The position numbers and the translations under genes are program-made. A stretch of 8,600 bases of DNA, taken from the NCBI GenBank assembly GCA_031277445.1, contig JAITMH010000106.1:1-8600 (forward strand), written 5' to 3'. Of the stretch, positions 7,300 through 8,600 are shown in pieces. Under the pieces are notes generated by a model. The model had not been told where the DNA came from. It worked only from the letters and a program-made list of their open reading frames with translations, and did not search any database. The stretch is from Burkholderiales bacterium. Its GTDB lineage: Bacteria; Pseudomonadota; Gammaproteobacteria; Burkholderiales; Casimicrobiaceae. Position 1 is the first letter of the stretch. Every line of letters starts with the position of its first letter.

Positions 7300-8600
7300 A
7301 TACCTCGCATTACAGCTTGCGCCGCCGCTTGTTTGCTGCCATCCTCGGCGGCAGCTTTGCTGTCTGGTTCATTGGCCTCATCATGATTAGTGTGTTTTCG
7401 TGGCACATTCATTTGCGTACTATTGATGAAACCTTGCAGGAAACCGGCAGACTCATCATTGCCGCGATGTCTGATTTTCGCCATAACGGCGCACTGCCTT
7501 CGCTCACACCGCCATCGCCGCCACCAACCCTTGATCCTCGGCAACAGCGACGAAATCATATGCAATACCAGATCGTTGTCGATGGCCAGGTTATCAGCAA
7601 ATCGGAAAACGCGCCGATGACCCCTTTTATCCGGGACTCGGAAAGCCAGGGCTTTTTTGACATTTTGCAGCACCCTTTCAATTGGCGCGTATTCGTCATC
7701 AATAACCACGACAGTCGGTTTGAAGTGCAGGTCGCGCAACTGCGACCATCGTTGCACCTGTTTCTTGCAGCGACTTCCCGCCCCGTTCTGTTGCCCGCGC
7801 TGTTTCTGCTGCTGCTGTTCGGCGTTTTGAGTTGGTGGGTCATTCGTCGTTTATTGATGCCGCTCGAACATACTTCCGCCTTGTTGGCCACAAAATCACC
7901 GCACGACCTGACGCCGATACCACACGCAGGTCTTTCGGAAGAATTGTCATCGGTCGTCAATTCACTAAACCACTTGCTGGATCGTCTCGACAGGGCGCTG
8001 CACACCGAACGTCGTTTCACTGCCGACGCTGCACACGAGTTGCGTACTCCTCTCGCCGCCTTGCGTGTTCAAACACAACTGCTGGAACGCCAACATCCGC
8101 AACTTGCTGAACCTGTCGAAAAGCTGTATCAAGACATTGATCGCTGCACGGCGCTCATCGAACAATTGCTGCTGCTGGCACGGCTTGATCCGCTGAATCC
8201 GGACGACGTTAATGCGTTACCGCGTGAGCACCACACGCTCGCGCCATGGCTCGAAAACGTTAAACAACAATACCTGTCCGCCCTCAGCTCTTCACAAGCC
8301 GACTCTCCGCAAAAAATCGCCATAACCGTCCGCAGCGACGCCGATTTAAAAATAGACATTCATCCTGAAATGCTGGGCACCGCGCTACGAAACCTTCTCG
8401 ACAACGCTCTTCGCTACGGCGCTCATCATGTCGAACTTCGCGCCGAGCGCGAAGCCAGCATCGTTCGACTTCTGGTTGCCGATGATGGCCCGGGTGTCAC
8501 TTCCGACCATCACGCACAGTTGACGCAGCGCTTTTTTCGTATTCTCGGCTCCGGTCAATCCGGTAGCGGATTGGGGCTTTCCATTGTGCAGCGCATCGCC
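7296..8600 (+). CDS. qseC: Sensor histidine kinase, QseC type (3' end outside the window)
   Basis: Inner-membrane sensor that autophosphorylates on His and passes phosphate to the regulator encoded just before it. The frame is open for 435 residues to the right edge. In order: a short basic N terminus; TM1 at about 12-36; a periplasmic domain of about 127 residues with a Pro-rich stretch (TPPSPPPTLDP) and a QseC-like YQIVVDGQVISKSENAP...WRVFVI...VQVAQLR pattern; TM2 at about 163-184; a HAMP-like linker; the H-box FTADAAHELRTPL with His247; N-box NLLDNALRYG with Asn370; G1 DDGPG at 396-400; F-box RFFR at 412-415; G2 SGLGLSIVQRIA at 424-435. Only the last strands, probably a few tens of residues, are missing. 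The ATG overlaps the regulator stop by four bases (ATGA). The ligand cannot be read from the sequence. Confidence 0.9.
   Translation, partial: MNTSHYSLRRRLFAAILGGSFAVWFIGLIMISVFSWHIHLRTIDETLQETGRLIIAAMSDFRHNGALPSLTPPSPPPTLDPRQQRRNHMQYQIVVDGQVISKSENAPMTPFIRDSESQGFFDILQHPFNWRVFVINNHDSRFEVQVAQLRPSLHLFLAATSRPVLLPALFLLLLFGVLSWWVIRRLLMPLEHTSALLATKSPHDLTPIPHAGLSEELSSVVNSLNHLLDRLDRALHTERRFTADAAHELRTPLAALRVQTQLLERQHPQLAEPVEKLYQDIDRCTALIEQLLLLARLDPLNPDDVNALPREHHTLAPWLENVKQQYLSALSSSQADSPQKIAITVRSDADLKIDIHPEMLGTALRNLLDNALRYGAHHVELRAEREASIVRLLVADDGPGVTSDHHAQLTQRFFRILGSGQSGSGLGLSIVQRIA

Overview
The window looks like a chromosomal core segment of a Gram-negative proteobacterium, most likely a betaproteobacterium. 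The reasons are the gene order tRNA-Leu / tig / clpP / clpX, a Gram-negative trimeric-type porin ending in Phe, a QseBC-type two-component pair and moderate-to-high GC with proteobacterial codon use. The order is read from the sequence; the taxonomic class is an inference and no genus is claimed.

Layout. Everything from 35 to 6345 reads leftward (minus strand); the last two genes (6643 to the right edge) read rightward. From right to left on the minus strand: an outer-membrane porin (5269-6345); a 283-bp gap filled with two REP-like or dispersed repeat remnants; metY, O-acetylhomoserine sulfhydrylase (3708-4985); a clear sigma70-type promoter; tRNA-Leu(UAG) (3484-3569); then the protein quality-control cluster tig (2046-3398), clpP (1340-1942) and clpX (35-1294). 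lon often follows clpX in this arrangement but would lie beyond the left edge. On the plus strand, a PmrA/QseB-type response regulator (6643-7299) overlaps by 4 bases a QseC-type histidine kinase (7296 onward) that is cut by the right edge after its ATP-binding G2 box.

How the parts work together. Trigger factor meets nascent chains at the ribosome exit, and ClpX unfolds and feeds substrates into ClpP, so tig-clpP-clpX is a folding/degradation unit. The tRNA promoter lies about 245 bases upstream of tig, with no visible terminator between, so tRNA-Leu and tig may share a transcript. The 297-bp divergent region between porin and response regulator is the most informative non-coding part. It holds two PmrA/QseB-like boxes (TTAA direct repeats with an 11-bp period), a three-fold TCAC repeat at helical spacing and an 8-bp dyad just upstream of an alternative porin start. 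The simplest reading is that the two-component system controls itself and perhaps the porin.

Most of the window is ordinary core genome. I see no mobile-element gene, CRISPR array, phage gene or clearly new multi-gene system. The items worth follow-up are the divergent regulatory region, the dual in-frame porin starts, the apparent lack of a Shine-Dalgarno sequence in front of the response regulator, and the dispersed palindromic repeats.
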